NCBI GenBank assembly: GCA_964597315.1
Contig: CAZQXD010000009.1
Coordinates: 31,971-95,970, forward strand
DNA: 64,000 bases
Direction of reading: 5' to 3'
Origin: CAZQXD01 sp964597315
GTDB lineage: Bacteria > Pseudomonadota > Gammaproteobacteria > Competibacterales > Competibacteraceae
Part shown: in pieces, positions 17,292 to 26,982 of the stretch
How the letters are laid out: every line of letters begins with the position of its first letter
How positions within the stretch are numbered: the first letter of the stretch is position 1
Position numbers and translations under genes: made by a program
The notes under the pieces: model-generated
Databases searched by the model: none
The model's input: only the letters and a program-made list of their open reading frames with translations
What the model was told of the DNA's origin: nothing

Positions 17292-20165
17292 TCAGGACAC
17301 CAAGCGTTTCCGAAAACGGTCCAGCACCTCCCGCAATTGCCGGGTGTCGATGGGCTTGGCCAGATAGTCGTCCATGCCGCTATCCAGGCAGCGTTGCCGG
17401 TCCTCGCTCATGGCGTGGGCGGTCAGGGCAACGATAGGCACCCGCCGGCCGTTGGTGCTTTCCCGCCGACGAATCATCCGAGTGGCGTCCAGACCGCTGA
17501 GTTCGGGCATCTGCACATCCATCAGGATCAGATCGAAGCTGCCTTGGAAAGCCATGGCCACGGCCTCCCGTCCGTTATCGGCGACCTGTACCCGGTGACC
17601 GTCCCGCTCCAGCAACTGCACCGCCAGTTTGCGGTTTGTGCGATTGTCCTCCGCCAGCAGAATGAATAATCCCCCCTGGCTCACGGGCAATGCCGGCGCC
17701 AGCGGCGGCGATTCCAGGCGCGGCGACAGGGCAACGGTGGCGCAGCGGGTGGTAAAGTAAAACACGCTGCCCTGTCCCGACGCGCTGTCCAGGCCGATCC
17801 GTCCACCCATGGCCGTCACCAGCCGGGCGCAGATGGTCAGCCCCAACCCGGTGCCTCCAAAGCGGCGGGTGGTGGACGTATCGGCCTGCGTGAAAGGCTC
17901 GAAAATGGCCTGCTGTTTTTCCAGGGGAACCCCGATGCCGGTGTCCCGCACTGCGAAGCGCAGCACCACGCTATTCGCATCGGCGTCCTCCACGGCGGCG
18001 CTGATTAACACTGACCCGGAGGAGGTGAACTTGATGGCGTTGCCCACCAGATTCACCAGCACTTGCCGCAATCGGCCCTCATCACCCCGCAGCACCCTAG
18101 GCGTCTCTGGCTCTAGCCGCCAGTCCAGGTCCAACCGCTTGCGCAGGGCCGCTGGAGTCAGCATTCGGCAAACCTCATCCAGCAAATCCCGAGGCTGGAA
18201 ATCCACGGGCTCCAGGATCAGTTGCCCGGACTCAATCTTGGAGTAGTCCAGAATCTCGTTGATGATGGTCATCAAGGCATCGGCGGAGCTTCTGACGAGA
18301 CACAGGTTGTCCCGCTGTTCCCGGCTCAGGGACGTTTCCAGGGTCAGTTCGGTCATGCCGATGATGGCGTTCATGGGGGTGCGGATTTCATGGCTTATAT
18401 TGGCCAGAAACTCACTCTTGGCCTGATTGGCCGTCTCGGCGACCTCCTTGGCCCGCAGCAACGCCAGCTCGGCCTGGCGGCGCTCGCCGATCTCCCGCTC
18501 CAGATCGGCATTGGAGCGGGACAAATCGCGGGTGCGCTCGGTCACCCGTTGCTCCACCACGCTGGCCCGGCCGCTGACCATCAGCAGAAAAGCCCCCAGC
18601 AGCCCGCACAGTAGCAGCCCGCCGGCCAGCACCATCCAGGCATCGCTGGAGCGGTGGGCGGCCAGATAAGCATCGCCGGCGCTAAAATGCAGCACCCAGG
18701 TCCGCCCAGCCATGTCCAGGGTAGTCTCCCAGGTCAGCCCGCCCAGGCGCCGAGCGCCCACGGTCTGGGCCGCCGCCCCAGGCCAGCCGGCGTAGAGCAG
18801 ACGCTGGGCGGGATCGCCGGCCCGGTCCTCGATCCGCAAGGCGATACCCTCGGGCGCCTGGTGGGATAGGCCCGCCTCCACCATGTCGTCGATCCGAAAC
18901 ATCCCCGCTACAAAGCCGTGGGGGTCGCCCAGGTGTTGTCCGGCGCCAAACCCCACACCCCCGGTATACAGGGGCGCCACCACCACCAAACCATGCTGGC
19001 TCCCGGTCTCCTGCACCAATCGCAGCCGGGCGCTGGCGGTGGCCTGGCCGGTGGCGGCGGCCCTCTCCAGGGCGGCGCGGCGCAGGGGTTCCGAGTTCAT
19101 GTCCAACCCCAGGGCGGTCTCGTTACCCCGGTAAGGGACGATGGAATCGACCACAAGATACTTGTCACGTCGGGCCGCCGGCAGCAGCACACCTTGGTCG
19201 TTAAGTTCGGTAAGCCCAAAACCCCGATCGCCCTGCAGGTGTCTGGCCTTCTCGTAGGCCAGGCGGCGGCTGTCTTGCACCGGTAAGATCCAGGACACCG
19301 CCTGGATACCGGGATACCGGGACACGGCCCGCCGGGCCAGGGCTTCAAAGGTCGACCGGTCCACGGGCAGGCCGCTGGCGAACACGCTTTCCAGGGCATA
19401 GAGCATTTCCAGATGTCTCTCAAAGCCACTACGCAAGGCCCGGGCCAGATCCTCGCTACGCCCCGCGAATTCCCTTCGCACCCGGTCTTGCTCCAAGTCG
19501 CTGACGTGCATATACGAGGCGATCACCGCCGCCGCCGCCGCCGCCAGGGGCAGGGCCACCGTCAGGCGTCGGTGCCGCCAGGCGGGTGCGTCCTGGCCGG
19601 CCAGGATCAGCACCAGAGGCGTGACGATCAACACCCCCAAGGTATCCCCCACCCACCAGATAGCCCAGTGATAAGCCCCTTGGTCGGCGGGTATCTCTTC
19701 GGCCAGCACCAGTGCGCCCGTTGCCAGGGTGGCGGCAATCAGGCAGGCCAAAGGCCCTCCCAATAGCAGAAACACCACAATGTCCCGGGCGTGTTCCAGA
19801 GGGTTTTGCACGCCTACAAAACGCCTCACTAGCAAGGTGGCGGCAAGGGCCTGTAACGCGCCGCCGGTACCTAGGGCAGCGGCCAGGGCCAGGGCCTGAA
19901 TCGGCTCGCCGCCGCCCAGAGAAATCTGCAAGTTAACGGTGAACGCCCCCAGCCAAACCCCAATCCACAGCCGGGGACCGGACAACAGCAGCGCGCCCAG
20001 AGCCAGGCCCGCCTCCGGGCGAATGGCGCTGGCATAGCCAGGCGGGACGGCCAGCAAAAGACCCAGTCGGGCCGTCAGATAATAAGCCGAGGCCAACAGC
20101 AGTATCTGTCCAAGCCCGGCAAAGCTCGCGCGGACCTTGAGGTGCGATTCAAGAATAGATGGCAT
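17292..20165 (-). CDS. MASE1-CHASE hybrid sensor histidine kinase/response regulator
   Basis: This is a 957-residue membrane sensor kinase. Order: MASE1-type multi-helix membrane region (about residues 15-215), CHASE extracytoplasmic domain (about 235-440), transmembrane helix (about 508-530), short coiled coil, HisKA with phospho-accepting His near 592 (ANISHEIRTPMNAI), HATPase with the N box (NLVGNAIKFT) and G boxes (DTGIGVP, GGTGLGL), and a receiver domain (about 833-950) with Asp near 882 (LILMDVQMPE). Hybrid kinases normally pass phosphate to a separate Hpt protein, which is not in this window. The CHASE ligand is unknown. Confidence 0.93.
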   Translation of the reverse strand: MPSILESHLKVRASFAGLGQILLLASAYYLTARLGLLLAVPPGYASAIRPEAGLALGALLLSGPRLWIGVWLGAFTVNLQISLGGGEPIQALALAAALGTGGALQALAATLLVRRFVGVQNPLEHARDIVVFLLLGGPLACLIAATLATGALVLAEEIPADQGAYHWAIWWVGDTLGVLIVTPLVLILAGQDAPAWRHRRLTVALPLAAAAAAVIASYMHVSDLEQDRVRREFAGRSEDLARALRSGFERHLEMLYALESVFASGLPVDRSTFEALARRAVSRYPGIQAVSWILPVQDSRRLAYEKARHLQGDRGFGLTELNDQGVLLPAARRDKYLVVDSIVPYRGNETALGLDMNSEPLRRAALERAAATGQATASARLRLVQETGSQHGLVVVAPLYTGGVGFGAGQHLGDPHGFVAGMFRIDDMVEAGLSHQAPEGIALRIEDRAGDPAQRLLYAGWPGAAAQTVGARRLGGLTWETTLDMAGRTWVLHFSAGDAYLAAHRSSDAWMVLAGGLLLCGLLGAFLLMVSGRASVVEQRVTERTRDLSRSNADLEREIGERRQAELALLRAKEVAETANQAKSEFLANISHEIRTPMNAIIGMTELTLETSLSREQRDNLCLVRSSADALMTIINEILDYSKIESGQLILEPVDFQPRDLLDEVCRMLTPAALRKRLDLDWRLEPETPRVLRGDEGRLRQVLVNLVGNAIKFTSSGSVLISAAVEDADANSVVLRFAVRDTGIGVPLEKQQAIFEPFTQADTSTTRRFGGTGLGLTICARLVTAMGGRIGLDSASGQGSVFYFTTRCATVALSPRLESPPLAPALPVSQGGLFILLAEDNRTNRKLAVQLLERDGHRVQVADNGREAVAMAFQGSFDLILMDVQMPELSGLDATRMIRRRESTNGRRVPIVALTAHAMSEDRQRCLDSGMDDYLAKPIDTRQLREVLDRFRKRLVS

Positions 20166-20365
20166 GACAGTCTACGCAGCTTCCTTCGGTACCTAGTTCC
20201 ATTAGTGACGAAACGATCATAGGGTCATGGACAACCTACTCTCCATATCGTCCGCAGCTGAGAATATCTTAACCGCATCCCGGGCCGCTTGCCCCAGCAA
20301 TGCATCCAACGCCCCCGCCGACTCGTAGCTAAAGCCCATTCATCGCCGGGGCGAGACGAGACCGC

Positions 20366-21055
20366 TTGAGGATATTCATGGAAACCTACGCCGCCAAAGC
20401 TATTTATTTTTGGGGTTTTTTATTGTCGTACGGCGTGGTCATGTATTGGGTCTCACCCCGCGCCCGGGACGCAGCGGGATTTTTCCAGGGCGCCGACGAG
20501 CAGGGCCGGGCCGCTTCTCGCTGGAGCCTCACCGCCAGCATCTTTATCAGTTGGATCTTCGCTAAATCCGTGACCAACGCCGCCAATCTGGGCGCCGCCT
20601 ACGGGATCGTCGGCGGCCTGGCCTATGCCACCTACTGATTGTCCATTCCGGTGGCGGGGCTGGTGATCTACCGGCTGCGTACCCGGGAAGGGGCCACCGG
20701 GCTGGTGTCTTTTCTGGCGGGCAAATACGGCAGGCTGGCCGCCCTGTCGCTGCCGGATGGCCAGGGGGTAGTGGTCAACAACGGCGCCGCCGGGATGCCC
20801 AATTTTCTCAATACCCGCCATGGCCTGATCACCCGCATCGACATCCGCCCCGCCAAGACCGAGACCCTGTACGGCGCCCGGCCCCATGGGGTACATATAG
20901 ACGCCCTGCCGGCGCCCTATGACCACGACCGCTGGCTGCGGGAGTTCCTGGGCCATAGGCCGCCCGGCTCACCGGCCTATGAGTCCTACTATCAGCGCAT
21001 CCTGCGTGGGCCGGACCACACTCTGGACCAGGCGGTGTGGGATTTGACCGCCTAA
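20366..21055 (+). pseudogene. Chimeric pseudogene: sodium:solute symporter 5' part fused to phosphoesterase-like 3' part
   Basis: The first 90 codons encode the N-terminus of a sodium:solute symporter (segments YFWGFLLSYGVVMYW and FAKSVTNAANLGAAYG). An in-frame TGA at 20636-20638 follows ATY. The same frame continues with symporter-like sequence (PVAGLVIYRLRTREGAT) to about GRLAAL, so the TGA probably replaced a Trp codon. From about 20755 the protein changes character (VVVNNGAAGMPNF, HDRWLREFLGHRPPGSPAY) and resembles the C-terminus of metallophosphoesterases. A deletion appears to have joined two genes. It lies directly upstream of ureD, so the symporter may once have moved urea, but that is a guess. 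Confidence 0.75.
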
Positions 21056-21080
21056 GCGTCTTCTCGGGCTATCATCCTGC

Positions 21081-21096
21081 TGGCACAAGGCTTGCT
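21081..21096 (+). promoter_or_regulatory. Sigma-54 promoter for ureD
   Basis: TGGCACAAGGCTTGCT matches the -24/-12 consensus, with GG (21082-21083) and GC (21094-21095) separated by exactly 10 bp. It ends about 40 bp before the ureD start codon. It fits nitrogen control through RpoN and NtrC. Confidence 0.75.
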
Positions 21097-21134
21097 ATTT
21101 AAGCCAAGCCCTTCCAGACCCGCCCGAGGCGCCC

Positions 21135-22001
21135 GTGACCCTATCCCAGCCCAGCCAACCCTGTCATTCCCAGGCCACCGGCGACGGCTGGCAGGCCCGC
21201 CTGGAACTGGGCTTCCGTCCCGGTCCAGGACGCACCCTATTGGCCCACCGCCGCCACCAGGGACCCTTACAAGTGCAGCGGCCATTCTACCCGGAAGCCG
21301 ACGGCGCTTGCCATGTCACCGTGCTTCATCCTCCCGGCGGGGTGGTGGGGGGCGATGGGCTGGTCCTGGACGCCGAACTCGCGACCGGTAGCCGGGCGCT
21401 GCTCACCACCCCGGCGGCGGGAAAGTTCTACCGCAGCGCCGGTCCCACCGCCCACCAGACCCAGACCCTACGGGTGGCTCCGGGGGCGGTTCTGGAATGG
21501 CTACCCCAAGAAACCATCGTCTACCGGGGCGCCCGGGTCCGATCCCTCACCCGGGTGGAGCTGGCCGGGACGGCGGGATTTCTGGGCTGGGAGATCACCT
21601 GTCTAGGCCGCCCGGCGGCGGGGGAGCGCTTTACTGCGGGGGTCTGGGATCAGCGTTTCGAGCTGTGGCGGGACGGCGAACCCGTGTATCTGGAGCGGGG
21701 CCTTTACGCGGGCGGCGCCCCGATCCTGGACGCCGCTTGGGGGCTGGGCGGCCGCCCTGTGACCGCCACCCTGATCTGCGCCGGTGGGGACGCCGACCTA
21801 ACGCCGGTTCTGCGCGAAGCCCTGGCCCCCCCGGCGACGGGGGAACTGTTGAGCGCCAGCGCCTTGGACGGGGTGCTGGTCTGCCGTTATCTCGGTCCCA
21901 GCGCCGCCCGCGCCCGGGCCGCCTTTCTGCGGGCTTGGGGGGTGCTGCGCCCGGCCCTATGGGGCAAGCCCGCCTGCCCGCCGCGAATCTGGTTCACCTA
22001 G
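21135..22001 (+). CDS. ureD: Urease accessory protein UreD
   Basis: UreD (288 residues) is the scaffold that binds apo-urease with UreF and UreG while nickel is inserted. I use the GTG start at 21135 because the typical N-terminal segment (WQARLELGF, then GRTLLAHRRHQGPLQVQRPF) follows it. FYPEADGACHVTVLHPPGGVVGGD is the family signature. The GTG start has no strong ribosome-binding site. It is the first gene of the urease cluster; 223 bp separate it from hupE, which has its own promoter. Confidence 0.95.
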   Translation: MTLSQPSQPCHSQATGDGWQARLELGFRPGPGRTLLAHRRHQGPLQVQRPFYPEADGACHVTVLHPPGGVVGGDGLVLDAELATGSRALLTTPAAGKFYRSAGPTAHQTQTLRVAPGAVLEWLPQETIVYRGARVRSLTRVELAGTAGFLGWEITCLGRPAAGERFTAGVWDQRFELWRDGEPVYLERGLYAGGAPILDAAWGLGGRPVTATLICAGGDADLTPVLREALAPPATGELLSASALDGVLVCRYLGPSAARARAAFLRAWGVLRPALWGKPACPPRIWFT

Positions 22002-22018
22002 GCTAGTGGCCCTGGCAA

Positions 22019-22035
22019 TGCACCAACACAGGACA
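22019..22035 (+). promoter_or_regulatory. Possible NtrC site upstream of hupE
   Basis: TGCACCAACACAGGACA has a perfect left half (TGCAC) and correct spacing, but a poor right half compared with TGCAC-N7-GTGCA. It lies about 120 bp upstream of the -24 element, a normal enhancer distance. Confidence 0.3.
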
Positions 22036-22154
22036 CGCCCCCCTCAATTTGCCTCAAAACTGGGCGTCGAGCCAGCGATCTTTACCGGATGCCATAACCG
22101 ATCCCAACCGGAACCCGGCAAGCCAAAGTGAGGTATTCTCCCTCCGCCCTAGGC

Positions 22155-22170
22155 TGGCATAATGCTTGCT
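22155..22170 (+). promoter_or_regulatory. Sigma-54 promoter for hupE-ureABCEF
   Basis: TGGCATAATGCTTGCT has GG (22156-22157) and GC (22168-22169) exactly 10 bp apart and the preferred TTGC at -12. It ends 54 bp before the hupE start. The structural genes can thus be transcribed independently of ureD. Confidence 0.72.
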
Positions 22171-22224
22171 CAAACCTGCCGGAACCCAAGAATAAACCAG
22201 CCACCCCCCGGAGAACCTTCCCTT

Positions 22225-22794
22225 ATGAACGCCAAGCTCCTGCTATTGCCCCTGCTGGCCTTGTCCGCCACCGCCGCCCAGGCCCATACCGGTGACCATG
22301 GAGCCGGTTTCGGGGCCGGTTTCGGCCATCCCCTGGGCGGGCTTGACCATCTGCTGGCCATGGTGGCGGTGGGATTATGGGCGGCCCAGTCCGGGGGGCG
22401 GCGGCTGTGGGCGACACCGGCAGTGTTCCTAACCGCCCTGGCCCTGGGCGCTTTGGGTGCGCTGGCCGGGCTGCCCCTGCCCCTGGTGGAGCCGGGGATC
22501 ATCGGCTCGGTGATCGTGCTGGGCGTCCTGGTGGCCCTGGGCGCCCGGCTGCCGACCTGGGCTGGACTGACCCTGGTGGGGGTGTTCGCCCTCTGCCACG
22601 GCCAGGCCCACGGTGCCGAACTGCCCGCCACTGCCGACGCCCTGGGTTACGTCCTGGGCTTCATGGCCGCCGCCCTGGTCCTGCACGTCGCCGGGGCGCT
22701 GCCGGTGCTGGCCACCCGCTTGCCCCGCTGGCTGCCCCGGGCCGGAGGGGCGGCCATGGCCGCCGCCGGGCTGGCTCTGGGCGCCGGTCTATAA
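22225..22794 (+). CDS. ureJ: HupE/UreJ nickel transporter
   Basis: This is a 189-residue inner-membrane protein, probably importing nickel for urease. A signal-like segment (MNAKLLLLPLLALSATAAQA) is followed by the metal-binding signature HPLGGLDHLLAM and by about six hydrophobic helices. A second conserved motif, CHGQAHGAE, lies in the middle. The start at 22225 gives the clean signal sequence; the longer frame begins inside the promoter. It is followed by ureA after 12 bp, which supports a urease-linked role rather than a hydrogenase one. Confidence 0.92.
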   Translation: MNAKLLLLPLLALSATAAQAHTGDHGAGFGAGFGHPLGGLDHLLAMVAVGLWAAQSGGRRLWATPAVFLTALALGALGALAGLPLPLVEPGIIGSVIVLGVLVALGARLPTWAGLTLVGVFALCHGQAHGAELPATADALGYVLGFMAAALVLHVAGALPVLATRLPRWLPRAGGAAMAAAGLALGAGL

Positions 22795-22806
22795 GGGGGA
22801 CGGACC

Positions 22807-23109
22807 ATGGAACTCAGTCCCCGCGAAAAAGACAAGCTGCTCTTGTTCACCGCCGGTCTGGTGGCCGAGCGCCGCAAACAGCGCGGCCTAAAGCTCAACT
22901 ACCCGGAAGCCATGGCCTATCTCTCCTGCGCCCTACTGGAAGGGGCCAGGGACGGCCGGGGCGTGGCCGACCTGATGAGCTACGGGCGCACCCTGCTAAG
23001 CCGTGACGAGGTTATGGACGGCGTCGCCGAGATGATCCCCGAGGTGCAGGTGGAAGCCACTTTTCCCGACGGCACCAAGCTAGTCACCGTCCACGATCCC
23101 ATCGTCTAA
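22807..23109 (+). CDS. ureA: Urease subunit gamma
   Basis: This is a 100-residue subunit with the usual length and sequence (LSPREKDKLLLFTAGLVAERR). The C-terminal half has MIPEVQVEATFPDGTKLVTV. It forms the UreABC trimer that hydrolyses urea to ammonia and carbamate in the cytoplasm. A GGGGGAC stretch precedes the ATG. Confidence 0.98.
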   Translation: MELSPREKDKLLLFTAGLVAERRKQRGLKLNYPEAMAYLSCALLEGARDGRGVADLMSYGRTLLSRDEVMDGVAEMIPEVQVEATFPDGTKLVTVHDPIV

Positions 23110-23118
23110 GGAGCGCCC

Positions 23119-23433
23119 ATGATTCCCGGTGAAATCATTCCCCAGGACGGCGAGCTGGAGCTGAACGCCGGCCGCCGCACCGTCAGGCTCACCGTAGCCA
23201 ACACCGGCGACCGGCCGGTGCAGGTGGGTTCCCATTACCATTTCTTCGAGACCAACCCGGCCCTGGACTTCGACCGACCCCAGGCCCGGGGCATGCGCCT
23301 GAACATCCCCGCGGGCACGGCGGTGCGCTTCGAACCGGGCCAGGAGCGGGAGGTGGAACTGGTGGACTACGCCGGCGAGCGCAAAGTCTATGGCTTCCGG
23401 CAGGCGGTCATGGGACCGCTGGGGGGGAACTGA
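23119..23433 (+). CDS. ureB: Urease subunit beta
   Basis: This 104-residue subunit begins MIPGEIIPQDGELELN and contains VGSHYHFFETN and RLNIPAGTAVRFEPGQ, the family signatures. An AAGGAG ribosome-binding site precedes the ATG, 9 bp after ureA. It packs against UreC and helps close the active site. Confidence 0.98.
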   Translation: MIPGEIIPQDGELELNAGRRTVRLTVANTGDRPVQVGSHYHFFETNPALDFDRPQARGMRLNIPAGTAVRFEPGQEREVELVDYAGERKVYGFRQAVMGPLGGN

Positions 23434-23434
23434 C

Positions 23435-25138
<1,704 letters not shown>

Positions 25139-25147
25139 AGGTGTGTC

Positions 25148-25630
25148 ATGACCTTGGAGATCAGAGAGCGGATCGCCGACCCCACCGCCCAGCAACTGGC
25201 CCGGGTCCAGACCACCCTGACCCTGCCCTTCGAATTGCGCCAGAAAAGCCGGCTCCGGGCGGTGCTGGATTCCGGCGAGACGGCGGCCCTGTTCCTGCCC
25301 CGGGGCATGGTGCTACGCCACGGCGACCTGCTGCGGGCCAGCAACGGCGTCTTGGTCCAAGTGCGGGCGGCCCCGGAGTTCCTGTCCATGGCCACCACCG
25401 ATGACCCGCTGCGCCTGGCCCGGGCCTGCTACCATCTGGGCAATCGCCATGTGGCCCTGCAAATCGGCCCGGACCAGGTGAGCTATCTCCACGATCATGT
25501 GCTGGACGAAATGGTCCGGGGTCTGGGCCTGGCCGTCACCGCCGGGGAGGCGGCCTTCGAACCCGAGGCCGGGGCCTACGGCCATGGTCATCAGCGACAT
25601 GGCCACAGCCTGCCGGACCATGACCACTAA
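25148..25630 (+). CDS. ureE: Urease nickel chaperone UreE
   Basis: This 160-residue metallochaperone delivers nickel to the UreDFG complex. The conserved metal-binding region reads CYHLGNRHVALQ (about residues 97-108). The C-terminus has a moderate histidine-rich tail (GHGHQRHGHSLPDHDH) that can bind extra nickel. It starts 9 bp after ureC and its end overlaps the ureF start. Confidence 0.96.
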   Translation: MTLEIRERIADPTAQQLARVQTTLTLPFELRQKSRLRAVLDSGETAALFLPRGMVLRHGDLLRASNGVLVQVRAAPEFLSMATTDDPLRLARACYHLGNRHVALQIGPDQVSYLHDHVLDEMVRGLGLAVTAGEAAFEPEAGAYGHGHQRHGHSLPDHDH

Positions 25631-26294
25631 GCTCCCCCTGCTGCGCCTGCTGCAACTGGCCAGCCCCACCTTGCCGGTGGGCGCTTTCGCCTATTCCCAG
25701 GGCCTGGAGACCGCCGTGGAGCGGGGCTGGGTGACGGACGAGACCAGCGCCGGGGCCTGGATCGGCGGCCTGTTGGAGCACAGCCTGCGCCCACAGGATA
25801 TCCCGGCCCTGGCCCGGCTGTACCGGGCCTGGGAGACCGGCGATGAACACGCCGTGAGGCGCTGGAACGGCTGGCTGTACGCCTGCCGGGAGTCCCGGGA
25901 ACTTCAGGACGAGGACCGCCACCTGGGCGCGGCCTTGGCCCGGCTGCTGGCCGATCTGGAGTTGCCCGAGGCCGCCCCCTGGCGAAAAGCCCGGCGGGTC
26001 TGTTTCGCCACCCCCTTCAGCTTGGCGGCGGCGCGCTGGGGAATACCTCTACGAGAAACCGCCACCGGCTATGTCTGGGCCTGGGCCGAGAACCAGATAG
26101 CGGCGGCCACCAAGCTGGTCCCCCTGGGCCAGACCGCCGGTCAGCGGCTACTGTCGGGGATGCTGGAGCCTCTTGACCAGGTTGTGGACCGGGGCTTGGC
26201 CCTGGCCGACGCGGATATGGGCGGCGCCCTGCCGGGGCTGGCCTTGGCCGGGGGTCTGCACGAGGTGCAGTATTCACGGTTGTTCCGGTCTTGA
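25620..26294 (+). CDS. ureF: Urease accessory protein UreF
   Basis: This is a 224-residue helical protein that works with UreD and gates the UreG GTPase. The start at 25620 (MTTKLPLLRLLQLASP) overlaps the end of ureE by 11 bp, so translation is probably coupled. LPVGAFAYSQGLE and the RMLEP-like segment (GMLEPLDQVV) match the family. In most clusters ureG follows at once; here it is about 5.5 kb away. Confidence 0.96.
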   Translation: MTTKLPLLRLLQLASPTLPVGAFAYSQGLETAVERGWVTDETSAGAWIGGLLEHSLRPQDIPALARLYRAWETGDEHAVRRWNGWLYACRESRELQDEDRHLGAALARLLADLELPEAAPWRKARRVCFATPFSLAAARWGIPLRETATGYVWAWAENQIAAATKLVPLGQTAGQRLLSGMLEPLDQVVDRGLALADADMGGALPGLALAGGLHEVQYSRLFRS

Positions 26295-26330
26295 AATCCT
26301 AAACCCTATTCCAGCGAAACGAAAAGTCCC

Positions 26331-26413
26331 CTAGGGTGGGCGTCGCCCACCATCTCTTGTGGAACCACACCGCCACCGGAAAGGGCCTCAACAGTGGGCT
26401 ATGCCCACCCTAG
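26331..26413. repeat. 83-bp palindromic repeat element
   Basis: Perfect 11-bp inverted ends (CTAGGGTGGGC / GCCCACCCTAG) enclose a short spacer. Each end is itself partly self-complementary (GTGGGC-GTC-GCCCAC and GTGGGC-TAT-GCCCAC). This REP- or MITE-like form lies 36 bp after ureF. A related half copy is at 60332-60352. Confidence 0.65.
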
Positions 26414-26480
26414 CTCCATAACCGAAGACAAAACCTACCGAAAAGTAATCCTCCCGCGCTAGACCAGGGAAATGTGGAAT

Positions 26481-26641
26481 TTGACTTCCTCCCTGGCCCA
26501 AAGGCTGGAGATTCCTACGGCGTCCCGTTGGTTTTGCGGGATCGCTTCGGCCTAGGCGGCCCCGTGGGTTCCTGGGCCGAGTGCCTGACCGCGCTGCTCG
26601 TGTCTCCACAGGCGTTACTTACCGCCTGCCCGGCGGTCAGA
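26481..26641 (-). pseudogene. tnpB 3' remnant with IS605-type right end
   Basis: On the minus strand, 26641 to 26515 reads AGQAVSNACGDTSS... and ends in a TAG at 26515-26517. This resembles the low-complexity C-terminus of TnpB (IS605 OrfB) proteins, commonly written GHAVSACGD. Immediately beyond the stop, GGAATCTCCAGCC...GGGAGGAAGTCAA (down to 26481) has the form of the right-end hairpin seen at the intact element at 54548. Nothing upstream matches the catalytic part, so only the tail and the end survive. Confidence 0.6.
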
Positions 26642-26698
26642 AATGTACGAATCAGAATTGTCGAGACTATACAAAATCAATATCTCCGCTAAAACTTA

Positions 26699-26736
26699 AG
26701 ATGAGCGATAGCCCAAGAGATGAGCGATAGCCCAAG
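26699..26736. repeat. 19-bp tandem duplication
   Basis: AGATGAGCGATAGCCCAAG occurs twice in perfect tandem (26699-26717 and 26718-26736). It lies between the tnpB remnant and the small reading frame at 26758. Confidence 0.9.
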
Positions 26737-26757
26737 GTAATAGGCGACTCAGACGCC

Positions 26758-26982
26758 ATGCCTAAAGAGCCTTTCTCTCCGGAGGCTGCCGCCCAAACCC
26801 GAGATTATTATGATCTTGGCTTGCTTAAGCCAGAGCCTAGAAAAACACCCCCTAGAGCCTTTGAGTTGCATGGAGAGCTATCCATGAGATCAGGCTATTT
26901 GGCGAAGGTATTGAAATATTATCGCGCGGAAATTTTGAAAGATGGCGCCACCAACCAACGAAGTGACGGGAGGATCGGATGA
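26758..26982 (+). CDS. Small hypothetical protein (74 aa)
   Basis: This short basic protein begins MPKEPFSPEAAAQTRDYY. The segment TRDYYDLGLLKPEPR faintly recalls the second helix of MerR-type DNA-binding domains, but the rest does not fit. Its TGA overlaps the ATG of the binding-protein gene (ATGA at 26979-26982), which suggests coupling or a fragment of an older leader gene. No Shine-Dalgarno sequence is clear. It may not be a real gene. Confidence 0.35.
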   Translation: MPKEPFSPEAAAQTRDYYDLGLLKPEPRKTPPRAFELHGELSMRSGYLAKVLKYYRAEILKDGATNQRSDGRIG

